Shown here in pieces: positions 34,715 through 45,841 of a stretch of 64,000 nucleotides of DNA. The notes below the pieces were generated by a model that saw only the letters and a program-made list of their open reading frames with translations, was not told the DNA's origin and ran no database searches. The position numbers and the translations under genes were made by a program. Origin of the DNA: Aricia agestis (lineage: Eukaryota; Arthropoda; Insecta; Lepidoptera; Lycaenidae); assembly GCF_905147365.1 (NCBI RefSeq), contig NC_056409.1, positions 1,555,001 through 1,619,000 on the forward strand, given 5' to 3'. The stretch's first letter is position 1. Each line of letters starts with the position of its first letter.

Positions 34715-36142
34715 TTGCAAGCGGGGCTCTGTGGGGGTGGACCTTTTATTTCCCTAGCTTCTCGTGGGAATTCTATGGATTCTGATAAAGACCAGGATAT
34801 TCTAGTGGCCGAACTGGAAGCTCTATGCTCCACGGAGGCGATGGAAGTCGGCGTAGCCGAGGACCATTTATTGGCTGGGTCTGTCGGGGCAGAGGACACT
34901 ACTGTGTCTGGCCCCCCCCTCCGACCCCGCAACAACTAGCGCTTCTGCACCTTCCTCTTCTCAGGCTGGGGCACGCTTCCGCTAACGCCCCTAAGAGAAG
35001 AAGAAGGCAACTCAGTGGGGCGGCCAGGAGACGCATTGAGTGGTGGATGGCGAGGGGTAAGAGCCTCGAAGAGGCGAAGACCCTTTTTCAGAAACCACTC
35101 AGTGAGTTTCCTGAGTATGCCGAGGAGTTGGAGAAGCGTACGAGCTCCAAACGGCAGCTCTCTGACACCGCCAACTCACAAGAAAGACCGACGAAGGCAG
35201 CCAAGCACAATAGTGCTTAGGCGCCCAAGCCGAGTTTCAGTGAGGCGGTGAGTGCAATTCGTGTGGGCATCCTCGATGCTGGGGGCCCTCTCTCGCAGGA
35301 GAACGCCGAGGAGTTGAAGAAATACATTCTTCGAGTCATCGACGACCAACCGGAGGGAGAGGGACCACAGTTGATAGGATGCGCCCACAGATCTGGTGGA
35401 CTTGTCTTCACCTGCGTCGACGCTGCCTCTAAGCAGTGGCTGGCGCGGTTGATAGACATGATCCATCCCTGGGATGGAGCAGTCCTCCGCGTCGGACGAG
35501 GCGGAACTGCCCAAGCCTCGTTACGCTACGGCGTGGGTTCCTGATCTTAAGGTTGACGAGGTAGGAATCCTCAAGTGACTGATCTCGCAGAATGGTGACA
35601 TGGGAATCCCGCGATGGAGAGTAGTCAGCAGGAAAGTCGATGGAAAGGGGCAAACCTTCACTTGTCCCTTCGCCGAATCTGCGATTAAGCTACTCTCCGA
35701 GCGGAACTCCCAGCTTTACTTCGGCTTTAACCGAGTTCAGCTTCGCCTGAAGGGACCAAAACCGGCACTCTTACCAGACCCTGTAGGGTCTGCAAGAGCA
35801 ACGGCTACACCCCTCACCTCACAAAAGGGACGACAACCAGCGCCTCTCCTCAACCCGATAGGGTATGGAGGAACGGTGCCACCACAAGCTGACAGCAGCG
35901 CCATATCATCTGCCACTCACACTGCCCAGCCCAACACTCCAAACGTGCAAACACCGCACATGCACGCACACACTAGCAGGGGAGGCGGGCGCCCGGCTGC
36001 GCAGACTAATCTCAGACCTCAGGTTCCCCGGCAAGGGGCAACCGTGAGTAGGGGTAAGCCTGGGCAGTCCCGTGGCGGACGCGGACGCGGCGGCACTGGA
36101 GGCGCCTGCGCGGTAGGTAGCCAGCTCAGCTACCCTCACTAG
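34715..36142 (+). pseudogene. LINE ORF1 (gag-like), broken
   Basis: Pieces of one protein lie in successive frames: an acidic start (34,715-34,939), a basic KRRRRQLSGAARRRIEWW segment (to 35,217, ending in TAG), a conserved stretch with RVGILDAGGPLSQENAEEL and HPWDGAVLRVG (to 35,544), and an Arg/Gly/Pro-rich end (35,600-36,142). The third piece resembles the DUF4780-type ORF1 of insect I/LOA-like elements. That identification is from memory. At least three frame changes or stops interrupt it. Confidence 0.65.
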
Positions 36143-36300
36143 CGCAGGAGCACTCCAGTCGCAAAGCATCGCGAAACCCCCTGCTCCGTCTACCCAATAT
36201 ACACCACTCAACCTAAACACACACACAACACATAAACACACAGTTCGCAGCACACTCCACAAATACACTCCACAGTTACACTAAACAAAAAAAAAAAGAT

Positions 36301-39300
36301 TAAAGTAATACAAGTCAACTTACGACACGCGAAGGCTGCCACCGATGTGCTCTGTCAGAAGTTCATTCGCGAGGCGCTCGATATTGCTTTAATCCAAGAA
36401 CCGTGGGTTAATCGGAACACGGTGATGGGCCTTGGACTGGCAGGTAACATACTTTATTTTCAGCATGGCCAGAGGCCCAGATCCTGCATCCTCTTTAGCA
36501 AGAGGATGAAATTTTTGTGTGTCTCTTGCTTATGTACAGATGACACAGTAGCTGCGTTTATCGAGGAGCCCGGCGGGACTGCAGGCAGACTGATGGTTTG
36601 CTCCGCTTATCTTCCTGGAGACACTCAGGACCCCACAACGCAGCTATCACCGGTAATAGACTACGTCGGGAATCAGCGCATCCAACTTATCCTGGGAAGC
36701 GATTGCAACTCACACCACACAAGTTGGGGCAGCACCGACGTAAACTCCAGAGGTGAGAAACTATTTGACTTCTTGCTTACTAACAACCTCCACACCTTGC
36801 ATCAGGGTACTAAACCAACGTTTATCAACCCACTGAGACAGGAGGTCCTTGACATTACAGTTTGTATGGCATCGCGCCTGCAACTGGCATGTATCGGACG
36901 ACAACTCACTGTCCGATCACTGTTACATCAGGTTTGATATACACAACAGTATGCCTGGTGAAGAGGTGACTTATAGGAACCCAAAGGCCACAAACTGGAG
37001 TGTATTCAGGGAGGAATTGCAGTTAAACCTCACTGCAATCAACAAAGCTGTTAAGACCGAAGAGCAACTAGAACTAACGGTAGGAGAGCTGGAGATCGGT
37101 TTGAATGATGCCTCAGAAGTTGTCCTGTTAAAAAGACGTCAGGTAAACGTAACGTACCTTGGTGGAGCGGTACTCTGGCACGACTCAGGAAAGAGACTCG
37201 AGCTCTGTTTAACAGGGCCAAAAGAGACTGGGACGCATACAGAACCGCCCTGACGACGTTTAATAGGGAGTTAAAGAGGCCAGATGGTACTTATACTAAA
37301 ACAGCGGAAGAAACGCTAAGATTACTAGCCGACGTACACTTCCCCAACAGTATCCATCTCGAAAGTAACGAAGCCTTCTCCCATACGACTATTAAAACCA
37401 GACCATCCTCTGACGAGAAGAGCTTCTACGATCTTCAAGCCTGACCGAGTCAAATGGGCGATTGACAGCTTCAAGCCTTACAAGACCGGCGGCGAGGATA
37501 ACATATTTCCGGCCCTCCTCCAACAGGGCAAGGACATTATCCTCCCAGTGCTACTGAAAATATTCAGAGCAAGTTTCGCGTGGGGCTACATCTACTGTAC
37601 AGTGGATCAAAGCCACGCTCGACAATAGGGTAGCCTCATCGACTATCATGGACCTGACACTCTAAATCAGGCTGACGCAAGGCTGCCCTCAAGGAGGTGT
37701 GTTGTCACCTGTGGAATGGTCCCTGGTAGTGGACGACTTACTAAGGGAACTGAACCTCAGAAGATATTACGCTCAAGGGTACGCTGACGACCTGGCGATT
37801 CTAGTGGTGGGCAAATGCGCATCAGTGGTCGCTGGGTTAATGCAGTCAGCACTAAGAGTCGTCGAGGATTGGTGCCGAAGGGTCAAGCTAACAGTAAACG
37901 CTGACAAGACGGTATTGATACCTTTCACCAAAAAGAGGAAGTTGGAGGGACTAAGACCCCCAACACTCTTCGGGAAAACTGTTAAGTTTGTCAAATATTT
38001 AGGAGTAATCTTAGACAAAAGACTCACTTGGAATAAACACATCGAGTATATTACGAAAAAAGCTAGATGTGCTCTGGGCTCCTGTTGGAAGCTTGTCAGC
38101 TCTAAATGGGGTATTCGGCCTAAGGCAATGCTATGGATATATACAGCCATAGTGAGACCGATTACCACATATGGCTGCGTAGTGTGGCAAAAAAAGGCTG
38201 AACAAGTAAACTGTCGTAAAAATCTGAACAGCGTTCAGAGACTGGCATGCCTAATAATCACGGGTGGGCTCTCGTCAACACCCACCGCTTCCCTCGAGGC
38301 CCTGATCAACCTAACTCCGCTACCTCTGCTTGTTCAGACGGAGGCCAGAAAGGCGGCTCTCAGGGCCAGGACGGCGGGCAGAACAAATTGGGCCTCCACC
38401 CCATTTAGACAGCTAGAACAGTCTCTTCGTGAATCACCCATCATGGACATGCCATCAGATGCCATGATCAAGGTGCATAGCTTTTCGAATCAATATCAGG
38501 TTCTTATACCTACCAGGGAAGACTGGGAAGGAAAAATCCCAATTGATGTTCGCCCTAGCGATATAGTTTGGTTCACGGATGGATCAAGGAAAGACAACCG
38601 TGCAGAAGCCGGATTCTACGAAGGCAGGCCCCCTAAGAGGCAAACATGCCAGTTTGGGGGAGTTTGCGACCGTGTTTCAGGCTGAGGTCTTAGCAATCAT
38701 CGGTTGCTTACTAGAAAGCCTAGAGATGGCACTAGTTAACAAAAATATTTTTATCTTCTCTGATAGTCAAGCTGCACTTAAAGCACTGACTGCTGAAGTT
38801 TCGTCAAAATTGGTTCTGGAATGCATTGAGACGATGAACATGCTGGGGAAAGGACAACAAAATACGCCTAGTATGGGTCCCGGGCCACAGTAACGTCCCC
38901 GGTAACGAAACCGCGGACGAACTGGCTAGGCTTGGGGCTGAGAGTCTCATATATGGCCCAGAACCAGTCTGTGGAATATCTCCCAGTACCACAAAGCAAG
39001 TGCTCGAGGAATGGGTTCGCAAACTGAGCTCCTGCTCAGCAATGGGTTGAGACTTCTGGCATTGAACACTCTAAGGCACTAATTTCTGGCTTCAACAAGA
39101 AACTGTCAGGAATAGTGCTCACCATGGGAAGGATCAATTAAGAATCCTTACCAGAAGCCTGGGCACTGCAAGCTCAATAAGCACCTTAACAGAATAGGTG
39201 GTAGTAGCTCAATGACTTGCAGATTCTGCGAGGAGGAGGATGAAACACCTATACACCTTCTCCTTGACTGCCCTGCTCTACTACAGAGCAGGAACAGACA

Positions 39301-39403
39301 CCTTGGTTGCTACGAATACACATCCACCGAGGAAATTCGTGGCACCAACCCCAACCACATCGTTCAATTTATGAGCAGCATTGGGTTAGGGACGGTACTC
39401 TAA
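36301..39403 (+). pseudogene. LINE ORF2 (endonuclease-RT-RNase H), broken
   Basis: The endonuclease (APE type) shows VIQVNLRHAKAA, ALIQEPWV, GSDCNSHHTSWGS and, in another frame, LSDHCYIRFDI. The reverse transcriptase has LTQGCPQGGVLSPVEW near 37,670 and GYADDLAIL near 37,775. The RNase H has FTDGS near 38,570, FSDSQAA near 38,757 and VWVPGHSNVPGNETADELA near 38,870. The end has C-x2-C-x8-H-x4-C near 39,215. Frames change near 36,900, 37,250, 37,440, 38,680 and 38,890, with additional stops between 39,020 and 39,210. It is a dead copy, though all domains can still be read. Confidence 0.85.
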
Positions 39404-39614
39404 TGCGAAGGAGTCACAAAAGATCCTCAAGGGTTGCAGTGACATCAGGGCTACTTGACCTGCCTTCAGCAAAAAAAAATAGTTTTTATCGATACTCGAT
39501 ACCGACTACGTAAATATTTCGTATGGCAAATTTTACAGCTAAATATTTAAAATCGCCATACTAAATATTTACGAGTATCGATAAATACTATAGCTTTAAG
39601 CTCATGGTAGAGCT

Positions 39615-40315
39615 AATGTAATCAACACGTCCTCGTTACACTAATGTTTTTAAAACAAAAGCAGACATGCTTTTAGCAGTCTTTTGCATTTGGAAATGCA
39701 CTACATTAAAGATGAACCGCTTTTAATTAAATTATCTATGTAATGAATAATGATACTTCGAGTTGCTTAGTGCTTTAAAGTTGTATCATTGCTATTAGAT
39801 TTTAACAAGCTACAAGCAATTTCTCTAACTCTTAAACTCGAGCTAATAATTAATTCACATCAACTGATGATTACTATAAAAACTCCGTCTAGTTTGGTAC
39901 CGTGACTGGTGAATATATTAAGCCGGTATGGCGGTAGCTTGTACAGTAGGTAGTGGAGGTAGTGAGTAACTCCGGTAGTGCTCCTTATATTTTTTATATG
40001 AGCTCAATTAGCCACTAGATAGATGTGGTTTTAGGCCATGCACACGTTATACGACCAATACCCAGTGTTGGAGGTTTTTTGACAACAGTAAAACTACGGT
40101 TTCTAAGGATGTTTGACAGGAGTTTAGTTACTATTAATTATTAGCGTTGATTGGCTTACGCAGTTGAAATGATAAACTTCAGTCAAAAACCCTACGAAAC
40201 TGGACAACTATTATTAATACAAAATTCTCGAAAAAAATCGTTAATAGCAAGTTCCTGAAGTGGAAGGTTGGTTGTAAATTGAAATTGAGTATCATTTGGA
40301 GATTGATCTTTAATA
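39615..40315. other. Intergenic; no gene recognised
   Basis: Nothing identifiable beyond the first few bases, which continue the family P sequence (GTAATCAAC). Confidence 0.4.
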
Positions 40316-40622
40316 TACTATCAGAGAAGTTGATTTATAGGCAGATGGTGGAACTATTTAGTTCCATTGTGTCAAACGCAACCGACAGATAACTACTAAC
40401 ATTAACGGCCGTTCCCAATATCTATCTCTGGTTTTGCTCTACTAGAGATAGGAATAGCTCACATTAGACATTAGATACATATATTTTATGTTAATTCAAT
40501 GTTAGCTGCGATCGGTTGTTTGTCAAACCAGAGATAGATTGAATATTGGGAACGGCCGTAAATAGCCAACCCGATCAAATGACGTGGGTATGAATGTCAC
40601 GAATCAATTTCATAGATGGTAC
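40316..40622. mobile_element. GTAC...TATCAGAGAAGTTGATT MITE (family T), split
   Basis: The left end ACTATCAGAGAAGTTGATTT and right end AAATTGATTC-side sequence ...CATAGATGGTAC match the complete copy at 61,459-61,620. A second element at 40,406-40,558 interrupts it. Other relatives are at 43,548 and 56,763. Confidence 0.65.
40406..40558. mobile_element. Harbinger-like MITE, TAA duplication, nested
   Basis: TAA flanks both sides (40,403-40,405 and 40,559-40,561). The ends CGGCCGTTCCCAATAT and ATATTGGGAACGGCCG are perfect inverted repeats, followed by CTATCTCTGGTT / AACCAGAGATAG blocks. 153 bp and non-coding. Confidence 0.8.
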
Positions 40623-41454
40623 ATTTTATTGTGAATTATGATTACTGATTTGTGAGGGCCGGCCCTATTTCGATACCAAATCGCGATGATTCCAATCCAG
40701 TTAAAGGCAAGTTTCTAATCATCACGAGCGACTAAATCATTATTTAATAATTATGTTTAATGTGTGTAGGTTAGTTTTAGATAGCGGACGTATGTGAATT
40801 AATTGCTCCCGATAATATATTCCGACTTATTAATTACATATAACAGATTTATGATTCTGATTTTTAATTTGTATTTATGATTCTGATGTTATTTGTACCG
40901 CTAGCTAGTTAGTGAGATGTTTGAAATACCTATAACGTATAATATCTGTGTATAATTTTAATAATAAAATAAAGTTCTATGTGACTATGTCGTGCGTGCG
41001 CCTGCCTTTCTGTTCGCAATAAATTACTCTATGTAGGTAGTTACCAAGCGAAGTTCTATACCTTTTTGGGAAAGTACTACAGGCTTCAGGGCTTATTGAG
41101 AACTAAATTATTTTAGTTTTAAATAAGTCCTAAAGCTACTATTACTAAACTAGTAATTTAGTTTTAAATTAGGTAAAAAGGCATTAGAAATTAGGATATT
41201 ATAGAACAAAATTATTAATTTAGTTTTAAAAATAAGTCCTGAAGGGGGTTTAAAAGGGGTTCGGGCACGATAGTCTGAATGCGGATGTTGTAAACATTGG
41301 CCCATTATAACCAATACAAGGGATTGATAAATGCTTGATCAGCATAATCGTCTTTCCATGTTGGATCATGATAAACAGCCATGATTGTCACAATACATGG
41401 ATATTGTGACAATCATGTTAGTGATGCTAAGTATATATTATTTTGCAATTATTA
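40623..41454. other. Intergenic; local repeats
   Basis: AATTTAGTTTTAAA-type blocks near 41,105, 41,155 and 41,217 are each followed by AAGTCC or similar, so a diverged tandem duplication of roughly 50-60 bp is present. A short palindrome lies at 41,378-41,418 (TGATTGTCACAATA / TATTGTGACAATCA). No gene. Confidence 0.4.
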
Positions 41455-41640
41455 TCCTGCAACTCAGTTTGCACCAAATTTCGTTAATCGTGCAGGAACC
41501 GTACATTTTTCCAGGATAAAAAGTGTCCTTTGTCATGTCCTGGGACTCAAAGTATATCCATACCAAATTTCAGCAAAATCTGTTCAATGATTTGGGCGTG
41601 AGGAGATGACAGACAGACACACTTGCGTATTTGTATATTA
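41455..41640 (-). repeat. Interspersed repeat, family X
   Basis: Inverted copy with CAACTCAGTTTGCACCAAAT, AACCGTACATTTTTCCAGGA, TACCAAATTTCAGCAAAATC and GACAGACAGACACACTTGCG. Confidence 0.65.
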
Positions 41641-42457
41641 ATAAAATTTATCATCATGGTATGATTGTTCAAAATTTTTTGTCACGCAGGTTCTCACTCA
41701 TACGGCTTCAATAGAAAAACTGCCAAGGTATAAATGAGTGTGGAACATTAATAGTATAGCACGCACTGCCCCCGGCCGCGCTGATGTTATCGCGAACAAT
41801 CAAACCGCTCTACAATTAGGACCACGATATACTAACGGCTTCTCGAAAACTAAGGATGGACGCACAATATGAAGGTAGTAGGAATAGGACTCTATTCAGA
41901 AGTTTAGAGGAGCCTTAAGAGGAAATGCTAACATTGTTTTTCCATACAAACGTATTCCCCTGTTTTCTCCTTGGACATTGCGTCTAGAATGATTTTTAAT
42001 ACAAAATTGGGACCTGTTAAAGCTATGCCTCTACGTTCGATTTTTTCTAAATTTACTTATAAATAAAAAAATATGACCCTTCAAAAATCGCAAAAAATGA
42101 TTTCCTCGTACCCCGCCAATCCACCGACTATAAAACAAATTTGAAAGATTTTTAAGATAAAATAAAAACGTAGAGGCATATAAGACTCACTCTTCCTGAA
42201 GATATTTATAAAAATAATTATTAGATAAGCTCTATTTTGAAGGAGGAATCAGAGGAATACGCTACCTCGATTTACAGTATCTGTCTCTATCACAATACAC
42301 GTGCCGGCGCAGCCTATGGTGAAGCGTGATGGCAATAGTTTCTTCATTTAAATTCTTCTGCACTAACTTTACTCTTAACAGTGACCCTGCGGCTGCTACC
42401 CTATTCTTTTAATATTTTCCATAAACAAACAAGTTTTTTTTAATTCTTTTATTTCAG

Positions 42458-42585
42458 TACCCGCCCGCCTCAACATAGCACGCGAGTGTGGTGATGAATG
42501 GACTAGCGAGCTTTGTGCTCACGGCATACGGTATACCTCCAGCATTTCCAGCAACCACCGCTTAACTCTTAAGTCATGGTTATAG
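42458..42585 (+). other. Possible terminal exon of an unknown gene
   Basis: A strong acceptor (TTTTTTTTAATTCTTTTATTTCAG) precedes a 42-codon open stretch that starts PARLNIARECGDEW and ends at TAG (42,583-42,585). A donor-like GTATAC lies at 42,531. I know no family with this sequence and found no partner exon. It may be chance. Confidence 0.2.
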
Positions 42586-43547
42586 CTTCGCTTGTACAGC
42601 TTATAATACCATTAAACATTACTACCCTCATATTATATACAATAGATACGTTATAACTTTATATCCCATGATTTTTTCCTTCGTATTTATTGTGTAGCGA
42701 ATTGCGATGAAATATTTTTTGTGACTCGGTGACTTGTATTCTGAAGGAAGCTTTTCAAAGCCTCGGAATCCCAGTTTCATTAAATACGACGCAAATGCAT
42801 TTCGGTAATTTCGTTGTCTTTATCTATAGCTACATCTTGTAATTACTTTTAAAATGTATCTCATCGTACATGTTTCATTACAGTCATAAGCATTAGGCCT
42901 TTATATTAACAATAGAGTAAAGTAGACCAAATATTATGTGGGCTAATACGATATTAAACGTGGTCGCCTAGACCTGGCATTTTCAACCTTATTGCTTTAG
43001 TGTTAAGATCGAAATATAGCCTATCAGTAGGGGGGGAGGTGGGGTACAAGTTACAACTGATGTGATGACAACGGCGATTGTGTGAAAGTCGAAAGCAGAA
43101 GAAAGCCTAGAAAAATAACCGACGAGGCCTAATGTGCTTATAATTGTTTAGCAGAGTGCTTATAAATAAATTACAGAAATCGATATAAAAAAATAATGAT
43201 GATTACGCTAAGGGCCCAAATTTTAATGTACTTACCTACCTACTTATAGGTAGGTAGAGCCTATTGAAATATGTTTTTAACATCAGTATAACACAAAAAC
43301 GCTTTTAATAAGAAGCTAAAGAAAGAAAGCTCTTTTAAGAAAGCTATACACCGTGTGAATTATTATGATGCTGTTCTTGTGATGCAAGGAGCGTGTCCCG
43401 AAACCCTAACCAGTATGCTAGTCCAACGTTTTCACGAGGTTCAATTGGCTACCGAAACGTTAGTTGGACACACACACACACACCATAATGATACGAGTTT
43501 AAGAACACATCCTCAACAATCAACATAATGCCTAATAATAATATGAG
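42586..43547. other. Intergenic; no gene recognised
   Basis: AT-rich sequence. A CA repeat of about 14 bases lies near 43,470. Nothing else is identifiable. Confidence 0.4.
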
Positions 43548-43652
43548 ATGTACTATCAGAGAAATTGATTCATGGGTCGGTGGCGAACCTACGTAATTTG
43601 GTCGCATGTTTTCAATGTGACGACTGGGTCTGGTATACCCAGTCGTCACATT
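43548..43652. mobile_element. Family T MITE fragment ending in a hairpin
   Basis: ATGTACTATCAGAGAAATTG begins as in the family T element at 61,459. From 43,614 the sequence folds into AATGTGACGACTGGGT with its perfect complement ending at 43,652. This is a rearranged copy. Confidence 0.55.
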
Positions 43653-43662
43653 ACGATTGAAA

Positions 43663-43842
43663 TTTTTTTTTTTTTTTTTTTATTATAAAATTGTGGCCGT
43701 CTATAGACTGTTCGTCCATATCCTTTTTTTGTTATTTTATTATTTAGATTTTTCGCACCAAGGATAATTGAAATAATATTATGAATTTTAATTAATTGTG
43801 GTCCATCAAGCCATGGACCCATTTTTTTTTTTTTTTTTTTTT
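43663..43842. repeat. Two long T tracts
   Basis: Runs of roughly 18-20 T lie near 43,663 and 43,823, about 160 bp apart, with AT-rich sequence between. They may be the A-tails of decayed retroelements in minus orientation. Confidence 0.5.
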
Positions 43843-44383
43843 ATATATATGTTTATACGATTAAAATTTAACATTGAACATAATATTATAATATTTAATA
43901 ACTAATAACAAAAACAAAACAACGTACCTACCTAAGTTCGCCACCTAGGAACAGAATAGATAATAGTACAAGTAACCTAGGCCTATTAAAATCAGTTTCC
44001 TCGATGGTACAATGCAATTTGCGATCAGTATTTCGGAAGGCTTTTGAAAAGTTTGCAATTTTTCCTACGACGTCGTCGACGACCCTCGCTGAGGGTCACG
44101 TTTCCACCAGCTGCGCGGTTCGCCGGCAGTCGCGGTCCGCTACACACAGACAGACATAATGACACACGTAACATTACTGATTTGCGAAACACCATTATGT
44201 ATTATTTGGGTAATATTCACACGTTTCGTAAAGCTCATAAAATTATAGTTTTGGTATATGGAAAATGATGATTTCGTAGAGTAATATCATCAAGAGCTGT
44301 GAAGTTATAGGACTCGGATATAAGTACATAGCTGCTATAATTATGTTCAACTCATGAGTCGTGCTATCCGTCGATACATTTTA

Positions 44384-44633
44384 GTCAGGGAGCCCTAGAA
44401 CATTTTTTTTATTACTTACAAGCTAATTTTTGTGAGTAGCTTCATTTTGATAAGACAAACAATTTTTTTATCTGCGAAAAATATTGAAATTGGTAGCTAA
44501 CAGAGATAGAAAGGATTTCACACTTTTTTAAAAGTTATATTAAAAAGTTGTTTGTCTTATCAAAATGAAGCTGCTCACAAAAAATTTGCTTGTTAGTAAT
44601 CACAAAAAAAATGTTCTAGGGCTTCCCTCACTA
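44384..44633. mobile_element. Palindromic MITE family P, short copy
   Basis: The ends AGTCAGGGAGCCCTAGAAC and GTTCTAGGGCTTCCCTCACT are inverted and ATTTT lies on both sides. The inner arms carry GTGAGTAGCTTCATTTTGAT and its complement. The central part present at 565-1157 is missing. Confidence 0.75.
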
Positions 44634-44863
44634 TTTTGGATAGTAGTTGTATTGAAAATAAAATATTTTCTGAAATTAAAAATTAAGCGACCAATTAATG
44701 TTGGTGCAATAGAAATTAGAAAACTATTAGGTACAACACTCAACAGTAAGTACGTTATTAGTTATTACTTACCATAATACGGTAGAGCGGAGGACTTTTT
44801 GTGCAAAGATTGTCGCTACTCGCTAGTAAAAGCAAAGACCGTACCTAGGTAGGTATTCCCTTA

Positions 44864-45194
44864 ATTTTTTTTTATGAAATAAGGGGGCAAACGAGCAAAC
44901 GGGTCACCTGATGGAAAGCAACTTCCATCGCCCATGGACACTCGCAGCATCAGAAGAGCTGCAAGTGCGTTGCCGACCTTTTAAGAGGGAATAGGGTAAT
45001 AAGGGAGGGTAGGGAAGGGAAGGGAATAGTTGAGGGTAGGGAAGGGAATAGGGTAGGGTTAGGGGATTGGGTCTCCGGTAAACTCACTCACTCGGCGAAA
45101 CACAGCGCAAGCGCTGTTTCACGCCGGTTTTCTGTGAGAACGTGGTATTTATCCGGTCGAGCCGGCCCATTCGTGCCGAAGCATGGCTCTCCCA
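44864..45194 (-). mobile_element. SINE (Metulj-like), full length
   Basis: Minus-strand copy. On the + strand it starts TTTTTTTTTATGAAATAAGG and includes GGGTAGGGAAGGGAAGGGAA and the GCGCAAGCGC hairpin. It ends GCATGGCTCTCCCA, the complement of the SINE head. Confidence 0.75.
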
Positions 45195-45300
45195 AATAAG
45201 GCCGGGAAACGCACCTTCAACTCTGATGTTGCGAGTCTCCATGGGCGACGGTAGTTGTTTTCCATCAGGTGAACCGTTTGCTCGTTTTCCCCCTATTTTG
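45195..45300 (+). mobile_element. SINE tail fragment, abutting and inverted
   Basis: AATAAGGCCGGGAAACGCAC is followed by CTGATGTTGCGAGTCTCCAT and the ending TTGCTCGTTTTCCCCCTATT. It is joined head-to-head with the SINE at 44,864-45,194. Confidence 0.6.
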
Positions 45301-45370
45301 ATATAAAAAGTTATAATATATTTTAATTACATATCACCGCAGTCAAACTTCCTAATTTCTTCACAATAGA

Positions 45371-45618
45371 CTAACGGGAACCAGCAGGTGTTTCCACATT
45401 TACAAAGTCATAATTATTGGGCGTAAATTCATTATCAATTCGTTCAATAGGTTCGGTGGTCCCCCCGTACCAAGTGTACCAACGGTACTGCAGAACCGTT
45501 CCACCGTGATTCATCAAAAATTTAATAAAGCATTCCATAGATTCTATTACTGAAAGTTGAACTAGGCATTTCGTGCGAAGTCCATGCCTCAATTGATTAG
45601 AAGGATTGTTTAAAGAAA
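45371..45618 (-). other. Possible terminal exon of an unknown gene
   Basis: The minus strand is open for 156 codons (45,371-45,841). A good acceptor (CCCTTCTTCTTCAAATCAG) at 45,619-45,620 would define an exon of 248 bp that starts LNNPSNQLRHGLRTK and ends NVETPAGSR before TAG. The composition after the acceptor looks protein-like, with YRWYTWYGG and FTPNNYDF. I do not recognise the family. No upstream exon was found, so this may be a gene fragment. Confidence 0.3.
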
Positions 45619-45841
45619 CTGATTTGAAGAAGAAGGGAATATAATATACGGTACGTATAGATAATAAAGCAATGAAAAAGCCTTCCGCTTTGCAAAAATT
45701 CCAATACTTTATACTCCCAGACAGAGAAAAAATACAAACAGAAATAAATCGAGAATCTAACACCTTGTTTCTTATGCTGGGTTTCTGTGGTTTAGGACAG
45801 GTGTTAATTCCATTCATCTTCGATTGGTAAATTACTGCCAA

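Larger units (their letters stand above)
34552..39478 (+). mobile_element. LINE with RNase H (I-superfamily-like), full length, decayed
   Basis: ATAGTTTTTAT occurs just before (34,541-34,551) and just after (39,479-39,489) the element, an 11 bp target duplication. The 3' end has a short A run (AAAAAAAAA). Two reading frames are recognisable: a gag-like ORF1 and an ORF2 with endonuclease, reverse transcriptase, RNase H and a C-terminal cysteine motif. Several frameshifts and stops make it inactive. RNase H after the RT points to the I group (I, LOA or Kiri clades). I do not assign the clade. Confidence 0.85.
34518..39614. mobile_element. Small hairpin element split by the LINE
   Basis: TAGCTCTACCATGAGTTTAA at 34,518 and its complement TTAAGCTCATGGTAGAGCTA ending at 39,614 are inverted repeats. 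With the LINE removed, 34,518-34,551 plus 39,490-39,614 form a hairpin of about 160 bp. Its inner arms contain ATCGATACTCG and CGAGTATCGAT plus AAATATTT blocks. Downstream GTAATCAAC continues the sequence seen at family P position 840, so the hairpin entered a family P copy. Confidence 0.65.

Noticed and set aside
34582..36268. Minus-strand open frames of 112-120 codons
   Set aside because: They lie antisense to the LINE ORF1, whose GC-rich sequence leaves shadow frames open. No domain was seen in them.
37773..38168. 131-codon minus-strand open frame
   Set aside because: It is the shadow of the reverse transcriptase region of the LINE.
43663..43842. T tracts as possible transcription terminators
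   Set aside because: Runs of T this long in an AT-rich insect genome are more simply explained as old A-tails. No RNA gene precedes them.
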